DNA of 64,000 bases from Ascaris suum (GCA_013433145.1 CM024179.1:992001-1056000); one strand, 5' to 3'; shown: positions 13,501 to 26,900, numbered from the stretch's first letter. The notes: generated from the letters alone by a model not told the origin. Translations and numbers: made by a program.

Positions 13501-15708
13501 ACGATATATCTCAGCCGCTGACCATTACCCTTGATGTCCATACTTTTACTGTTCGCTGGTTTTCCTTTCTTCTTTTTTTTTCCTGCTAAAAGAAGTCATA
13601 TCTTTTGATGGTCGATGATATTTACCCAAAAATCTGTTGTGAAAGAGAAATGCAATCTGTCTATAACTCTAACAAAAAAGTTCAATTTAACAATGCATCC
13701 AGTTCGACCATCCGACGAGTTACCTGTAGGGAGTATACAAATACCATCTATAAACAGGTGAAACCACGACTAAAATGTCATTCAACGGAGTTACATATTC
13801 TAAGAGGAAATTCGTATGACAGCATCAGCAAGGTAATACAAGGTAATAAGTAAACAACACACGGACCTGTGATTGCACTTTAGTGTTACGAAGGTGACGT
13901 GTTAGTTCAGGATCATCTGCGATTTCGATCTTTTGCCCCTTTGACTTCTCAAACTGCTCATGGTACTTGACCTAAAATTGTTTCATTATTCCACCTGGAA
14001 TTGTTTTATGAATTGTGTTTAATTGTGATAACCGTTTTAACACAATGCTTTCATGTACTTTGATTTTTACAAGATAAAAACAATTTATGGCTCTATTCAT
14101 GTTCATCAGCAACTATCTTCTCATATTTACAAAATCTGCATACTCCATTCATATGTAAATTTACGACGACCAAAATTTTCTTCTCTAGCAAAAAAATCTG
14201 TCCCAACGTTAGCTCATATTTCAATTAGTGTCAGTGCAAATCACATACAACCGTCCACTGCATTCAATCACACAATTCCCCATAAGCCTTGTATAGCCTC
14301 AGGGTTCCCTTAACTCGATCCCTGATTCAAGCTTTTAAATCGATTCAATTCTTTTCCAGATAACAAATGCTTCAATTACTAAAAATAAAAATAAAAAACA
14401 AAAAAAAACTTGCAACAAATCAAGCGATCCCCAATAATTTATCAAAGTCGATGACTATGTCTCGTTTCATAATACATGCGTATATGTATTGTCTACAAAT
14501 CGTTGACAATGAAAACATCACTCAACAAATATGCTCTCTGAATCGCTTCACATTTCACTAAAAACATAGCGCTGTAACATGCGAACATCCCCCCAAAACA
14601 ACTCCACTCAATATCTTTCTTCTATAAAGCAATAAAGCGACACTCAATCGGCGCTAAAGCTTGTTTGACGAACTAAGAGAATGTTAGTTGAACGCTTCGA
14701 ATTCTGCCAAGAAGTATTTAAATAAAAACAAAAACAATGACTTAAATTGTGGGGAAGCAGGGGGAGGGGGCAGGACGGAGACCATACTATAGATAATTGG
14801 CCACATAAAACCTAGAAACAAAGGAAAAATATCATGCACTTAAAGAATAAACGAAAAAGGAAGTAATTGATGGGTTTATTTTTGAACATCTAATACTTCC
14901 TCAAAAGTTGCCTAAACTTTTAAGAGGAGACGTAAATACCCAATGCAAGGAAGTTACCGTGCCCTTTCTGATATTACTTCAACGACATCAACCTAAAACA
15001 GGAAAATATTTTAGCTAAGGATCTACCAATCCAAGTGGAACAGTGAAAGTCTGTCGCTCAATAGATGTGACAATGACTGTGACGATATGATCCTGATAGG
15101 TACACTATGACATTTGTACATGCGTTTCTTGTGTAATACCTAAGCCAACAGCACACTTATATGCTCACCATCTAATCATTCACATCTTTAATCAAAATCC
15201 AACCGATCGGCTCACCTGCTTAACTAAATAGCCAGTATTTACATATTTCAAATGGCCAATACTTGCATTCTTTTAATGGCCAATATTCACATTTCTATGG
15301 GCAATGTTTGCATATTTTTATTGGCCAATATTTGCCATTTACATAATAATTTCAAATTCATTTTAATCTTACTTGAAGCGCAATCGCTGGGCGTTAGAAA
15401 AAACTTAGCGAAGCCAACCAAAACTCGTCGCCATTTGTAACTAGTTCTCAATAGTGCAATTTTAACAACTCTTCTAGGTAGTACCTCACTAATCATCGTA
15501 TACAACGACCGGGTATACTATCTGTCAGTCTCTCTCTTTCTCTCCACCCCATCCTCTACGACCTATAATCAACCACTGCATTGGGACCAAAAACAAATAA
15601 AACTGAAGTCATCAATAAAGCTCAAGCATAAATAACTCAAAGCAGAGATGACCCGACTTATGTTATGCAAATTGGCAAGCAAATGGAAAATCTTGTAATC
15701 ATCCACAT

Positions 15709-15782
<74 letters not shown>

Positions 15783-16188
15783 AAAAACATTACAAAAGTA
15801 CCATATAATTAAGAATAAACCCCTTCCCCCCATATAACAACATCCATGAATTAAACCATTTTGACCATCCTCCATTGAGAAACCAGCAATTTCAACTGAA
15901 GATATACTCTGGCTATCTTTGAGCGTTTTCTCAACACAAAAAAAGCCGTAAGAGGCGGTAAAAAAATAGTAAAAAAACAAATTTACAAACCTGGCTTTGC
16001 AACCTGGTATTCTCGGCAAGCCGCCTCATCTCGGGAGTGTCTACTACAACAGAAGCCACTGTTTTGGGATAATGCCTACAAAAAGACTCTCATCGCATAT
16101 CGTATCGTTCAACGAATTAATGCACACAAAGATATAAAGATATAAGCAAGCAGTAGAAAAAGAGATGAGGATGAAGACGGAGGCGGGT

Positions 16189-16222
<34 letters not shown>

Positions 16223-18377
16223 GGAGGGCGAAGGTGAGGGGATAGTGCTCAATACGACGGAAAGGTTTTTCAACGGATCAGCACAAGGCAAAATCAGTCG
16301 CGGTAGAATAATTAGAGGTAAATTCTAACAAAAATAATAATCCAAGAAATAATTTTTTTAAATAAAGACAAAGCAAAAGGAAATTAAAAACTAACGGTTC
16401 ACAGTAAGGTAATTTGTTGTATCCTTTGTAGTTCTTCATGCTGAGTGTCATACCGCATACTGAACATTTGAAACACTGCTTATGCCATACCTAAAAATCA
16501 CTCATCATTCCATAAATATCAACGATTTAAACATATAAATTTACATAATGGAACAAAATTTTTCCAAGTCAGCAAATTTATTTCCGCAAAGATTTTATGA
16601 AAATTTCAATAAATATTATTTCTTTTTAAAACTAAAATATGGGCATTTAATTTCGCCCCAAATTATTCACAATTATAAAAATATGGCAATATTTTAGAGC
16701 ATTTCAAAAAAAAATGAAACCACAACCATCATCTCCAGCATAAATCAGGATTATATCGTTGAATGCAACACACCAAATTGATATATCATTCTATATTGTT
16801 TAAAACAATGGTATATGCAAGACCACAGTTCAATTAGTTGAAGAAAAAACGAGGAAAGATAAGAGCCAAACATGACGATCTTTGAATTGGTACCACCAAG
16901 CAAGCAACAAGAAGTACCAGACCCACTGGGAAAAAACAGTAAATCCTTACCGGGTCAACAAGTTCATTCAATCACCTGCCTCCAAGAGCGCATGCCGTTT
17001 CCTTCTGAGAAGGCATAACGTTCAGCGCTTAAAAACATGCACAAAACGCCTACTTATCACTTAACCTGAGATTATTTCGACTCTATCCTTGACCGCACAC
17101 CCCCTCCACCCAACCTAAAATTATTTCTACACTGCCCCTCGACCACTCCTTCTCACCCCCCCCCCCCCCCTCCCCCGGCGCCACTTCCTCCACTCAAAAC
17201 CGTCGTCCCAAATATATTTTCTACACCATTTCTATTGATAATTCATGTACATTAAACTTGATAACAAATGATTTAATTATTCAACACTTCACCATCGCTA
17301 TTAAATTACGCAACTCGACATTTATAAAACCGGTGGGTCACTTAATTACATCTATTCTAATGAAATATTTCTCCCAGGAAAAAAACATGATGAGCATTTT
17401 TTCAACAATTCGACTTGGATGAAATCTACAATTACCCGTTATTTCTTTCACTTTTCACAGAATAAAAAAAAATCCTAGCACTAAGACTATTTCATATAGC
17501 GCTTTTTAATATACATTCAAATAAACAAACTCTTACGCTGATTCAGTGGAATATTTTCATTCAAATCGACGAGAAGTAAGTTTATTCACCCCCCCAATCA
17601 TCACAATTGTTCAACAAAAAAAAAAGACATCTCTTTTTTTTTTTTTTGAAACCGCTTCATGCATTAAAAAATGTTGTTAAAAGCGATTATCTATAGAATT
17701 ATTGTTCGGGGCAAAAAATGTCCTTTTTATTTTCCGCTTCTTTTTCAAATATTTTTATCTCTATTCATCATAATATCATCCAAGAGGTAAAAAAAAAACC
17801 TAGTTTTTCTTTTTTTTTTAAGGAACAAAGATAGCTGCCACAACCGCTTCTTAAAAAATTTTCCATCGTTAAAAGTTTTTTTAACATTTTATTTTATTAC
17901 TGCGAAAAATTTGTCGAAAATACCAAAAACATCATCAAATGCATTCATTAATAAAATGAATGCAATATTTAGCATCCGGAGGTAACTCAACAAACGGTGA
18001 AAATTTTATAAGAGAGCAAAACGCAACCGCACAAGATAACTGTTCATTCCTTTCCGCTCATAGAAAAATGACTAGGAGGAAAACGAAAGAAGGAAATGAA
18101 AGATTGGAATCTAAGAAAAATATGCAAATTTTCTCTATAATCGCAGAACTCCTCCAATAAGTTAGGCAGGAACGATTCCAAAAACGAAGAATCTGATTTG
18201 CTTTGTAATATTTGATTGCACGATAACGAAAGTGTTGAAGATGCATCGAAGAAAGTGAAGACCGAAATTGATAAGATATACAGGTACGTACAGGTAACCT
18301 ACCTTATCAAGACATTTAAGCTCCTCAAGCGGATAGACAGTCTTGCCACATTCGGGTCGTGCGCATATTTTATTCAT
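1398..18377 (-). CDS. lasp-1: LIM and SH3 domain protein (LASP), nine exons, complete
   Basis: Actin-binding adaptor of the LASP/nebulin family, expected at muscle attachments, dense bodies or other actin-rich sites. Exons, 5' to 3': 18377-18303, 16490-16396, 16075-15991, 13971-13867, 12761-12671, 8733-8596, 6545-6447, 4446-4265, 1553-1398. They sum to 1026 nt (341 aa plus stop) and every intron phase agrees. Residues 5-58 are a LIM domain with ligands C5, C10, H28, C31, C34, C37, C55 and H58. Residues 58-150 carry nebulin-like repeats ([18 protein letters not shown]). Residues 151-276 are a low-complexity Ser/Gly/Ala/Gln-rich linker. Residues 277-334 are the SH3 domain ([12 protein letters not shown], then [10 protein letters not shown] and GMLPANYVE). 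Human LASP1 has the same order but a shorter linker. The start at 18377 matches the family's start; an in-frame ATG at 18410 is less likely. Exons 6 and 7 (linker) are the least certain. Confidence 0.93.
3775..4300. repeat. 105-bp tandem array derived from the LASP SH3 exon end
   Basis: The word GCTCACTT (or GCTTACTT) recurs at 3839, 3944, 4049, 4154 and 4259, exactly 105 bp apart. The 4259 copy is the real 3' end and donor of LASP exon 8. Units at 3944-4165 are nearly identical; the 3839 unit and the exon unit are more diverged. On the minus strand the copies keep a GTGAGC donor-like site, but three of them read GACTAA where the exon reads GATGAA. Because 105 is divisible by three, the plus strand stays open here (3620-4375); that ORF is a by-product. 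Confidence 0.9.
4265..4446 (-). CDS. lasp-1: LASP exon 8: linker end and first half of SH3
   Basis: The exon begins after TTTTTCAG and encodes a Gly/Thr/Ala/Gln-rich linker, then [14 protein letters not shown], the ALYDY opening of the SH3 domain. It stops at a GAA-GTAAGC donor. The last dozen codons and the donor lie in the same register as the 105-bp tandem array immediately downstream in the intron, so this exon end is itself one repeat unit. Failure to use this donor would add six codons (VSDYCC) and then a stop, truncating the SH3 domain. Confidence 0.92.
5690..5766 (-). pseudogene. tRNA-like sequence with A and B boxes
   Basis: On the minus strand, TAGCCGAATGG resembles a pol III A box and GGTTCAATTC a B box, at tRNA spacing. 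The acceptor, D and anticodon stems do not pair properly, so I call it a decayed tRNA or tRNA-derived element inside LASP intron 7. No reliable anticodon can be assigned. Confidence 0.45.
8140..8160 (+). repeat. poly(G) tract in LASP intron 6
   Basis: An uninterrupted run of about 21 G, continued by a purine-rich stretch (AGGGGAGAAG...). It is capable of G-quadruplex formation. The short Gly-rich or Pro-rich ORFs crossing it are artefacts. Confidence 0.9.
12671..16075 (-). CDS. lasp-1: LASP exons 3-5: nebulin-like repeats
   Basis: Exon 3 (16075-15991) encodes [20 protein letters not shown], exon 4 (13971-13867) encodes VKYHEQFEK followed by [19 protein letters not shown], and exon 5 (12761-12671) encodes [19 protein letters not shown]. 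Each repeat begins with the nebulin signature xxYHxxxEK and ends with NTxxQS. Introns fall at the repeat boundaries. In nebulin-family proteins these repeats bind F-actin. Exon 5 ends with a single leftover base that matches the acceptor of exon 6. Confidence 0.92.
15226..15345. repeat. degenerate tandem repeat built on ATGGCCAATATT
   Basis: The words AATAGCCAGTATT, AATGGCCAATACTT, AATGGCCAATATTC, ATGGGCAATGTTTG and TTGGCCAATATTTG follow one another about every 25-30 bp in LASP intron 3. The CCAAT core is probably incidental. Confidence 0.65.
15712..15780. repeat. (AT)n microsatellite in LASP intron 3
   Basis: About 69 bp of nearly pure alternating AT with one phase slip. It can form cruciforms and is a likely assembly weak point. 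The Tyr-Ile ORFs that cross it are meaningless. Confidence 0.95.
16189..16221 (+). repeat. long poly(G) tract in LASP intron 2
   Basis: Roughly 33 consecutive G, the longest homopolymer of the window, lying between LASP exons 2 and 3. The minus strand, which is the transcribed RNA, carries poly(C). Shorter G/C runs occur at about 2487, 5410, 8882, 10539, 11054, 17157, 33183, 41324, 47700, 53802 and 62842. Confidence 0.95.
18303..18377 (-). CDS. lasp-1: LASP exon 1: start codon and first LIM zinc ligands
   Basis: 25 codons beginning [16 protein letters not shown] and ending KCLDK in front of a GTAGGT donor. The first zinc pair is spaced CX4C, where vertebrate LASP1 has CX2C. From memory, nematode LASP has the same longer spacing, which supports the taxon guess. 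Exon 2 (16490-16396) continues in phase 0 with VWHKQCFKC and completes the LIM domain. Confidence 0.93.
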
Positions 18378-21300
18378 TGTGGTAATAATAGTGCTCGAAG
18401 TAGAATGCACTCAGCCGCTACCCTCGATCCACCCGACCACAATGCAGCCGCACTCTACAAATACCATTATCCTTCATACAAACGTACACACCTTGAAAAA
18501 AAAAAACGATGTTGTCGTCTCGACAAGAAAGCACGATAAAACGATTCAACATAAAAGACGTTGTTGTCGAACACTTGAACTGCCCACCTTCGAATGACTT
18601 CCCATTATTGCTCTTATCGAAGGTGAAATTAAAGGTAAGGGGGATGGCACCTCATTCCTCTCAAAAGTGAAAATTCAACTAAAGGACTTCATTTAACTGT
18701 AGCGTATAAAAACAGAACTTCCTCGAAATCTTCGATCGATCACAAGGTTTCTCTCATCAAGCCTTAGCTAAGTACCTGAAAATGTATTTCCACCCTGGGG
18801 CAACCCCATTTCCGGCCTAACATCTTAAACGTTTCCGCTCCTTTCACTTTCTCTTCCATACACGAATTTAAGCCGCCTTATTCAATGAATAGAAATTTTA
18901 CCATGAATGAACAACCCTTCGTAATACTACTTGAATAAGACCATATTTTCATGCAACGTTTGCTTTGCATACAGTAAATCAGCCATAATTTTTCCTTCGT
19001 ATGACTAGCGCACTACAACATAGATTCAAATCCTTTGCTATGAACGCCCATGCGACAACAATGCCGGCAACCAGAGTCTCAAAAATCAAATTTCCGGAAC
19101 TCAAATATTGGCACATCGAATCCATCACTCGATCAGAACCTCATCCATCCAATCTTTCACTAAGTGAACTAAGCAACTTGCCTGACTATGTGGAATGCTT
19201 AGAAACATAAATCTACACTATTAAGCATTCTTCAAGCGATAGGATCTTTGCAGACAAATGCTGATAGAAGAAACCCTCTATGAATGAGAGAGAATTTCCT
19301 AATGAGGAAACAAATGGAAGGAGAAATTCCCCCATTCTCCATATATATAGTTATGAAAACAATGTTAACGCCCGAGGCTCGAGGGTATGCAAGGACAGTA
19401 TCTGAGGGCAACTCGACCGATACCTCAAGTTGATCTATGCATGCTTCTCGATTAACCTCAACATTGACCCCACCATTATCAATTATTACACAACAAATAT
19501 TCGATGAATAGCATCGTCTAGTATTTCCAAACTTCAAGTTCAAATGTATTCACACTCAGAACGAATCCCCTAATAGCATGGTTTCTCCATCGTCAGTATT
19601 ATTTATTAATAATCTATAACGCATAGTAAGCACCATTTTCGAACACTAAATTACCCCATTGCTGAGGTAGCTGCATCCCTTTTTTATTTTTTATTTGTAT
19701 ATATTTTTTTGCTCACTTATGTCCTCCTTATCCTTCAAAATTGAATAAAAATCCTCCCACTTCTTCGTCTGAGTAAATTTTGTCGACCGGACTGGTTTCT
19801 AGTTATCAACCCTTGTCCACGTACCAGCGATGGTCTTATTATCGTTTAATGGAAATACTGACCACTGACCATCTAGTATCCACCGACTGAACCAAGCAAT
19901 GAGCAGAAACGGACACAAAGAATCCAGTCAATGGGTGAATAGAATGTTCCCATAAAAACTTGTCTTGATATATACCGTTTTCGAAGCGAAGGCACTATAT
20001 TACTTCTATAGACATGAAAATTTCTACATACTTTAGACAAAATGGTTTCCACAGTCGTGTGTGGTTTCTTAGATCCCTCAACACAATAGAAAATACAAAA
20101 ACACCGATCCGAGCTTCCCTTATGCATGTATTACACCATAAACATCCAGAAATCTGATCAGAACAAGCGGAAAATAGATCAGTAAGGAGCTACGGTTATC
20201 GAAACACTATCAGGAGGGGGGGGGGTTAAGAGATGAGGGGGAAGAGAGGGAGGGAGAGGGAAGGTCGAGGGAAGATGGAGACTCTTCAGGTGAACCTTTT
20301 TTTTGCAAAATATTTCTAAAAGTAGAAAAGGAAACAAAAGATGGCATAGAATAGCAACTAGATGTGAATACATCACGAGCAAATTGACATTGAGCTTGAA
20401 AGCTTCATTGCTTTCAACTCTCCTTAACGAATAACAAATGAATTTTTGTTACAGTATAGAGCGTCAAAAAAATAAAAAAATAAAAACAATTTTTGAAAGC
20501 AATCGGGCAATACTTTACATTCAACATACTCGAATGATTTCTCATCACGATACTCTCATCTTTATACAGTTATAAGTAGTAAATGAATAAAAATTCGACT
20601 TCCCACAGAAATATTTAGGTTCCTTCCGCTCATTTCAACGCACACACACAAAAAAAAAAAAAACTCGTTACTTCAGTGTTTTTCAATTCAATAAAAAAAA
20701 AAAGAATTCAATACTTCAATATCATCCAATTCAACAATTTCATCCTAGTATTACTACTCTTTAATATTAGCAATGAACTCATACTTGATTCTATTATAAA
20801 ATTACAAAATATTTCAAGGTGCCTAAAAAATTCATTCATTTTACGATGGCGATTCCAATTTTTATCGATCAGCTCATAAAAATGAAAAACATATATTCTG
20901 TAAAATACTCTTTGTATTGTCGATGATGGTATCATTTATAATGAATGAGACATTATTCGGCATTTTATTTTTCCACGTAAATTATATAATCGTTTGGTCA
21001 GATGAGGCTAGCACAAAAACTTTGCATAACCTAACAGTTAGCTTTCCCTCTTATACCGCCTCATTTATTTCTATATTTATGAAAGAGTTTTTTGACAAGA
21101 AACGAGAAGAAAAAAAAAAGTGCACACGCAAACTTTCCAATGTTTATAGTCGGCTGTCAATTTCTGTCGTTAAAAATTTTCTCAATGCTAAAATCTTTTC
21201 CATTGCCACAATTTCTTTCTCGAATCACTACACTTTATTCGTACTCTCTTTGCTTTCCTAAAAACTTCTCTCAAATTTCTAGTCCTAAATATTATTGGAA

Positions 21301-23740
21301 TTTTTCTCTAAGGACCAATAATGCGTTTTCATGCCGGTGCATAAGCATACACATATTTACGCATATATCGATGTGTTAAAACAGGAGAATAGCTTAAAAC
21401 TATCTCGATTATTCTGCCCATACAAATGTAAATTCCTCAGCCTCAACGAGAGGAATTTTTTGCGCTATTTTCATGCCCTTTTATAAATGCATTTTTTTCC
21501 CTTGCAAAATTTATAGCCGCGATGTCGTGTCTGATTTGTAGGTATGTGTGTTTCAGTCTGTTTGCCCGATGACACAAAACGATAACGTCGTAAACCTTCG
21601 GCTCTCTGAGACAAATATACCGAACGCATTCTAACGCTTTCAACCATACGCTTTGCTGTCAAATCTTTTTCAAAAACTCAAATAAAAAGAGCTCAGTCTC
21701 CTGCATAATGATGGGTGGGAAGGTGGCGGGAGGGGGGGGGAAGACGACCGGAAGATTATCTTCACGGGAAAAAATGTTACAGAACAATTTGCGAATCTGT
21801 TGGCGCAAAATCCCCACTATGTAATCTGGAATGCTCCATACATAATCCATAATAAAAGTTCGCTAGCGTTGATTCTCTCCACTTCTTCCATCGGCAAAAA
21901 TTCTGAGCCTAGACCTGCTAGCAGCAATCTGTAAGTAACGATAGCCAAGTCAATGCACAATCGTTTAGTTAGCGTCTAACAAAAACTTAAGAATTTTATT
22001 AATTCGCCAATGATTAGGCGTGTTATCGCTGAATTAAGTTCAAAAAATATAGAAAATTCAACCGCCAAAATATCAAAGATTTTAAATTCAATACCAAAAT
22101 ATCAGCGCAAACAGTCATGCACACTCATACATATATGCACTTAATGTATAGATAACCTTCACTTATATATGTGTATATCCATTTCATTGCCTAACTGTAA
22201 ACTAAATAACAATAGCATTCAACCATATCAATTGTTTTTAACTTCTTATTAAATAAATTTGCACATTTAATAAAAAACTTGTTCACTGATCACCAAAATA
22301 ATAGCTCAACAAGCGAATAAATTTGCATATATCGGAATACGCCAACCTAGAGGTCATGACACTTAGCCAGACGACCTTTTTGTCGAGTTTCCAATAATTT
22401 CACTCATAATACATAATTCACAAGAAAAAATTAAAAGTATTAGTAACTATTTAAAGCTATTCACATGTTTTTTAAATGCAGCACTTAAAAAGTACAAAAC
22501 ATGAAACTGCAAGGAACCAGAAATCTTCCTAAAGCAAGTAAAACTTTTTCCCCTTGCGAGAAGGATAGGTTCGAAAAATCCCTTACAGAGGACATAAGAT
22601 AGGCAGCTTCGTCCCGATGCCTTGTGTCTATCATTCGATACCTTTAACTATAAACCACTTATAAAAACAACAGGTATACAAGGGAATAGAAACGATCAAC
22701 AGGTGTACAAAGGACAAAACATCTCAGTTTCTTATGTTCTTTCCGACTGATTACCTTCTTTTATGAGTTACCGACATTTAATAGTGCCTAAAAATTTGCA
22801 AATCAATTTCCTCGCTAGATGGATGACGTGTGACTTCAAATGACCTTTCAGAAGAGGTCTTCTACAACCTATCGGTTTCACAGGTAAACATGTCGTTAGG
22901 TACTTTGCCGTTGTTTTAGATTCTTGGACAACCGGCTGACTTGATGCGCCGCAACGCAGGAACGTATATCGTAGCCCACGAAGTTACGTGTCTCTATAGG
23001 GAAGTAAACGACAACCTATAAAAATCTGCAACGAAGAATTGAATAACTTAAGTAAAATTAACTCAAACTTTAAAACTTAAAATCCCACTAAATAAAAAAA
23101 AAAGCAAAACTCAAAGCAAATCCATATGACTCAAAGAAACGGAATAAACAATTCCCTGACAATTCTTGAAATATATTCGATTAGTACTGTCAAATTAACA
23201 GAATTCCAAAAAGCTCCTATTCTAAAAATTAACTCTCAATGCTCGCTTTGAACTGTTATCTTATTTAGCAACGAAACAGACTTTCAGCATTTAATATCAA
23301 CATATCGTTTAATATGTGCACAATAAAATATTGAAAAACGACTTTTTAAATCAATTACTTATATTTTTTTAAAGTAATATAGTAACAATGGAGCATCTTT
23401 AGATGAATACTGAAATACTAAATAAATTACTCCGTTACAGAAAATGAGGAATGGAGAGAGGATCCAGTCCAACAATTAATTAAAGTAAGTGCTTTACTTT
23501 AACAAACGAAAGGAAGAAGGGGAGGAGAGAACGGGACAGTTCCCTTCTTTATATTATATAATACGGATTTATCTCTAATAAAAAAAGGATAATATACCTT
23601 AAACATCCCCACAAAACTAAATCCTTTGTACTAAATGATCCAGCGCACTAACCTTTCAATCCTAGAGAATATAGGCAGGCGCATAAACCTGATGAAAGAA
23701 ATTTCAAAGTGTGTTCAAATAAACGAAAGTCAACAATGCG
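18378..23740. other. 5' flank of LASP, no gene seen
   Basis: I see no exon with family motifs on either strand. The content is AT-rich unique sequence with A-tracts, a purine-rich stretch at about 20209-20280, a G run at 21731-21740, and short ORFs lacking domain character. The LASP promoter and any non-coding first exon should lie here or further upstream, but I cannot place a transcription start. Confidence 0.5.
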
Positions 23741-23945
23741 CAACTCGAGCTATTGCAGAAAATAAGCTAGCTCTATGCATAGGAGTGATGAACAAGCTCA
23801 ACGAAGACTTCGAGCCAGCCGGTAACGAGTGGGCGTGGTGACAGCTGTTTTTCGTGGAACGCGAGCGTGAAAATCGCTCGGTAAACAACGCTGAGTAACA
23901 GCGAAGCTAACAGCGAACGCTTCGCATCGCCTCACATACAACTTG
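23740..23945. promoter_or_regulatory. GC-richer island, possible regulatory element
   Basis: This segment is clearly richer in G+C than its flanks. It carries GGGCGTGG (a GC/KLF-type box), GACAGCTGTT (an E-box) and a cluster of CGCTCG/AACGC words. The plus-strand ORF that enters it (23635-23841) ends at a stop and has no recognisable domain. I read this as a candidate enhancer or promoter, without an assigned gene. Confidence 0.3.
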
Positions 23946-26900
23946 CCCACCTTTCATCAATGCATACCTCTATAGAACCTCATCACTGAAACCAGTACAG
24001 CACTACCAACACAACGAAGCAATCTTCTCGTGCAATAAGCGCTCTACTAAAACGAAACATCAACCTGTATAGGTATGCCGAATGAAACAGCTATACCCCA
24101 ACTTAATCTCATATTTCCCTCAAAATGCACCGTCCGCACTTAAATTCAATACCATGTATCATTCTGCTAGAACGTTTCAAGTCCTCGTCTACCAGATAAT
24201 TAATTTCCCATATTTACCAAATTTCTATACCATAAATCGAAGAAGCAATCATAAAGTATGAAATCATCAGAATTGAAATTCCATAAATAATAAAGTCTCG
24301 GCTAGCAGAAAGATATTCCACTGCCAATACCGCTATGATCGGCACAAACAAAAATCAATCATGTTGAAACAAAAACTTAAAATTCAATGCTTAACTCATA
24401 TGTAAATTTAAGCGCATTATATAAATTCAATGCGCTAAGCTAATACTCATCAATGTGGTTATTTCAGGTAAAACTGGAAATTTGGAAAAAAAAAATGCAT
24501 ACCTGCATCATACTACCTCACTATTAACTAGCTTCAGGTACCAACTATTTATACTCCCTAAAACTATTTGTATTCATAGAAATACAAATTATCTCTTTTA
24601 AAGAAATATCCCTTTATATTATATCCTGAAAAAAAAAAAAGAAAACAAACAAAAATGATATGAAATAAATCCCACGTATACCTGTACGAGCTGAATATAG
24701 CATTAATTGTAGTACTACAGGGCGAAAGCAATGATCAGGGAGGGCATGAGTGAACATGTCAATAAGATTCAATGTCTATAGAGGCAATCGTGCATTATTT
24801 TCTCCCTCCCATTACGTCAAGGACGTTCTAGTAAAACGAATGCTGCGCATCATTCCTATTCAAATATCTCAAAGACAATCGATCTACACTTGTAGTCGAA
24901 TACGGGCAGAATAAGTGCAAATTTCGATTTTCTAAAACAAACTTTTTTTTTGCTATATGCTTTGAACATCGCTGTCGACTGAATCCATGTGAATAATATG
25001 CTAGAGCGGCGTATAAAAGTCCTACTTACTATCTAAATTAAAGTATAACGTTGATTTAATATGAATAAACTTCCTAAGCAGTGAAATTTTCCCAGTAAGT
25101 GGGAATGAAAGTACGCCTTGTAATAATCTAAAGTTGCCACAGATTAAGAGAGAAAGATGCGGGGAATATGAATATAACTCTCTTTATGCAAATTTTGCCA
25201 CAATTTCACTACTAAAAAAAGTTTCAGGTGGAAGTTGAGTGACTATAAATCCCTCTCCTTCCCCCCTCCTTTCCGTCGAATGAATCGCCTATAAAATTGC
25301 CTGCATACTCTTTAAACTGCAGTAACTTACCTCCTATACTAAACTTAAATTAATTTATAATTCATCAAGCAATAACATTTCCACGCAATGCAATCATCTC
25401 TCTAAAGATGAGACGTATCATGTTTCAAAGGAATAAAAAATCCTTTTTTTCACCTCAGATATTGATATTGATATTTCACCTCCCATATTGATATAACCTG
25501 AATTAAATAATTAAAAACTATCAAATATTGATGAATTCCATTTTCAATTCAATTCGAAGCAATGAAATAGTTGAAGTTAGCAAAGCTTTACCAGAACTTT
25601 TCATAAAATCTTGGCCATTGATCGTTTCAGAGGGTTTTCTTTTTCTTCGCAAATCACAGCCGGCTGCCTCATCACTAAATGCGTCACTAGGCATTAAGTG
25701 TGTTTTCTTTTCGTCTCAGCATTGCTGCAAATAGTTGATTTAATGTGCGGCACTATAAAAAGCACATGTCGCGCCAACAACACTTTAAAAACTTCAATCA
25801 CTCTCTTTGTCCCCTACCTCTAATTGCCACAGGTAGGGTACTATAATAAAAATAACCTTCCATAACCTATAAATAAGCCTATAAAAACATAACCTATAAA
25901 CTATTTCTTGCAAAATCGAGGAAAATTGCAAACAAAATATAGGCAATCGATAAAACCAGTTGAAATTTATTTCCGCACAGGAATCAAAATTGGAGTGAAA
26001 AAAAAAATGTTATTTAATAGGCGGGATCGATATGGATTAGGCATCGCTTCCGATCGTCGCAATGCCGCTCTACGCCTCTTTCATTTACTGATTTGTTTTA
26101 TTCGCCTATTTGAATTCTCGTCTGTATTTTAAAATGCTTCTTTGTAAAATAACGCTTGCAATTAAATTATATATTTTTTATTTGTAAGCCTTTAGCAACG
26201 TTTATAGGCTTATAATATTAGCAAGTTTTTTTTTAAATCCATACTTATAAAAATGGGAACTTGCATATGAAAAATATGGCATATCCATCTCAACTTACTC
26301 TAAAGTTTCAAGTCAATACCTTCAAATGCTATCATGCTGTCAATATGGGGAATACAACCGCTCTAACCAGCAACCACAAGCCGGTAAATATAACCACACC
26401 GTAAGCGATATTCCCATCGACAATTTTCTAATATTTTTCTAAAAGAATTCCACCTGAAATTTTCAATAAACTGGAATAGTACTATTATTAAACGACGTTC
26501 AAAACAAATCATCAACTGAAGATTTTCATAATCGATCCGTCGCTAAAAGAAAAAACCACATTTCTTCCGACTTAAATGAATATTCTGATAGTCGGCTGCC
26601 TTAAGAAATAAAACTGCTAAGAGTATAAATCACGCTAGTTTCCTTGTCCACCGTTCCCACTACTTTCTAACAATCATAAACGGAAAATGAAAGCAATACT
26701 TACTTTCTGGTTGCAAAAATACCTCACCACAATGTTCTGGTATGCCATTTAAGGACCTCTTAAAGAGAACAAGAAAAAAGCATAAACGGGCATGAAGGAC
26801 ATGTGAAGTTGAGTATCTTCATACTCTTTATGATTCAAAATATAAAAAAAACCACTCATTATATGCAAATTTTTACCCATAAAATTATAAAAGTAAAGAA

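Noticed and set aside
19232..19543. 103-codon minus-strand ORF in the gene-poor region
   Set aside because: No domain, no splice context, no similarity to any family I know.
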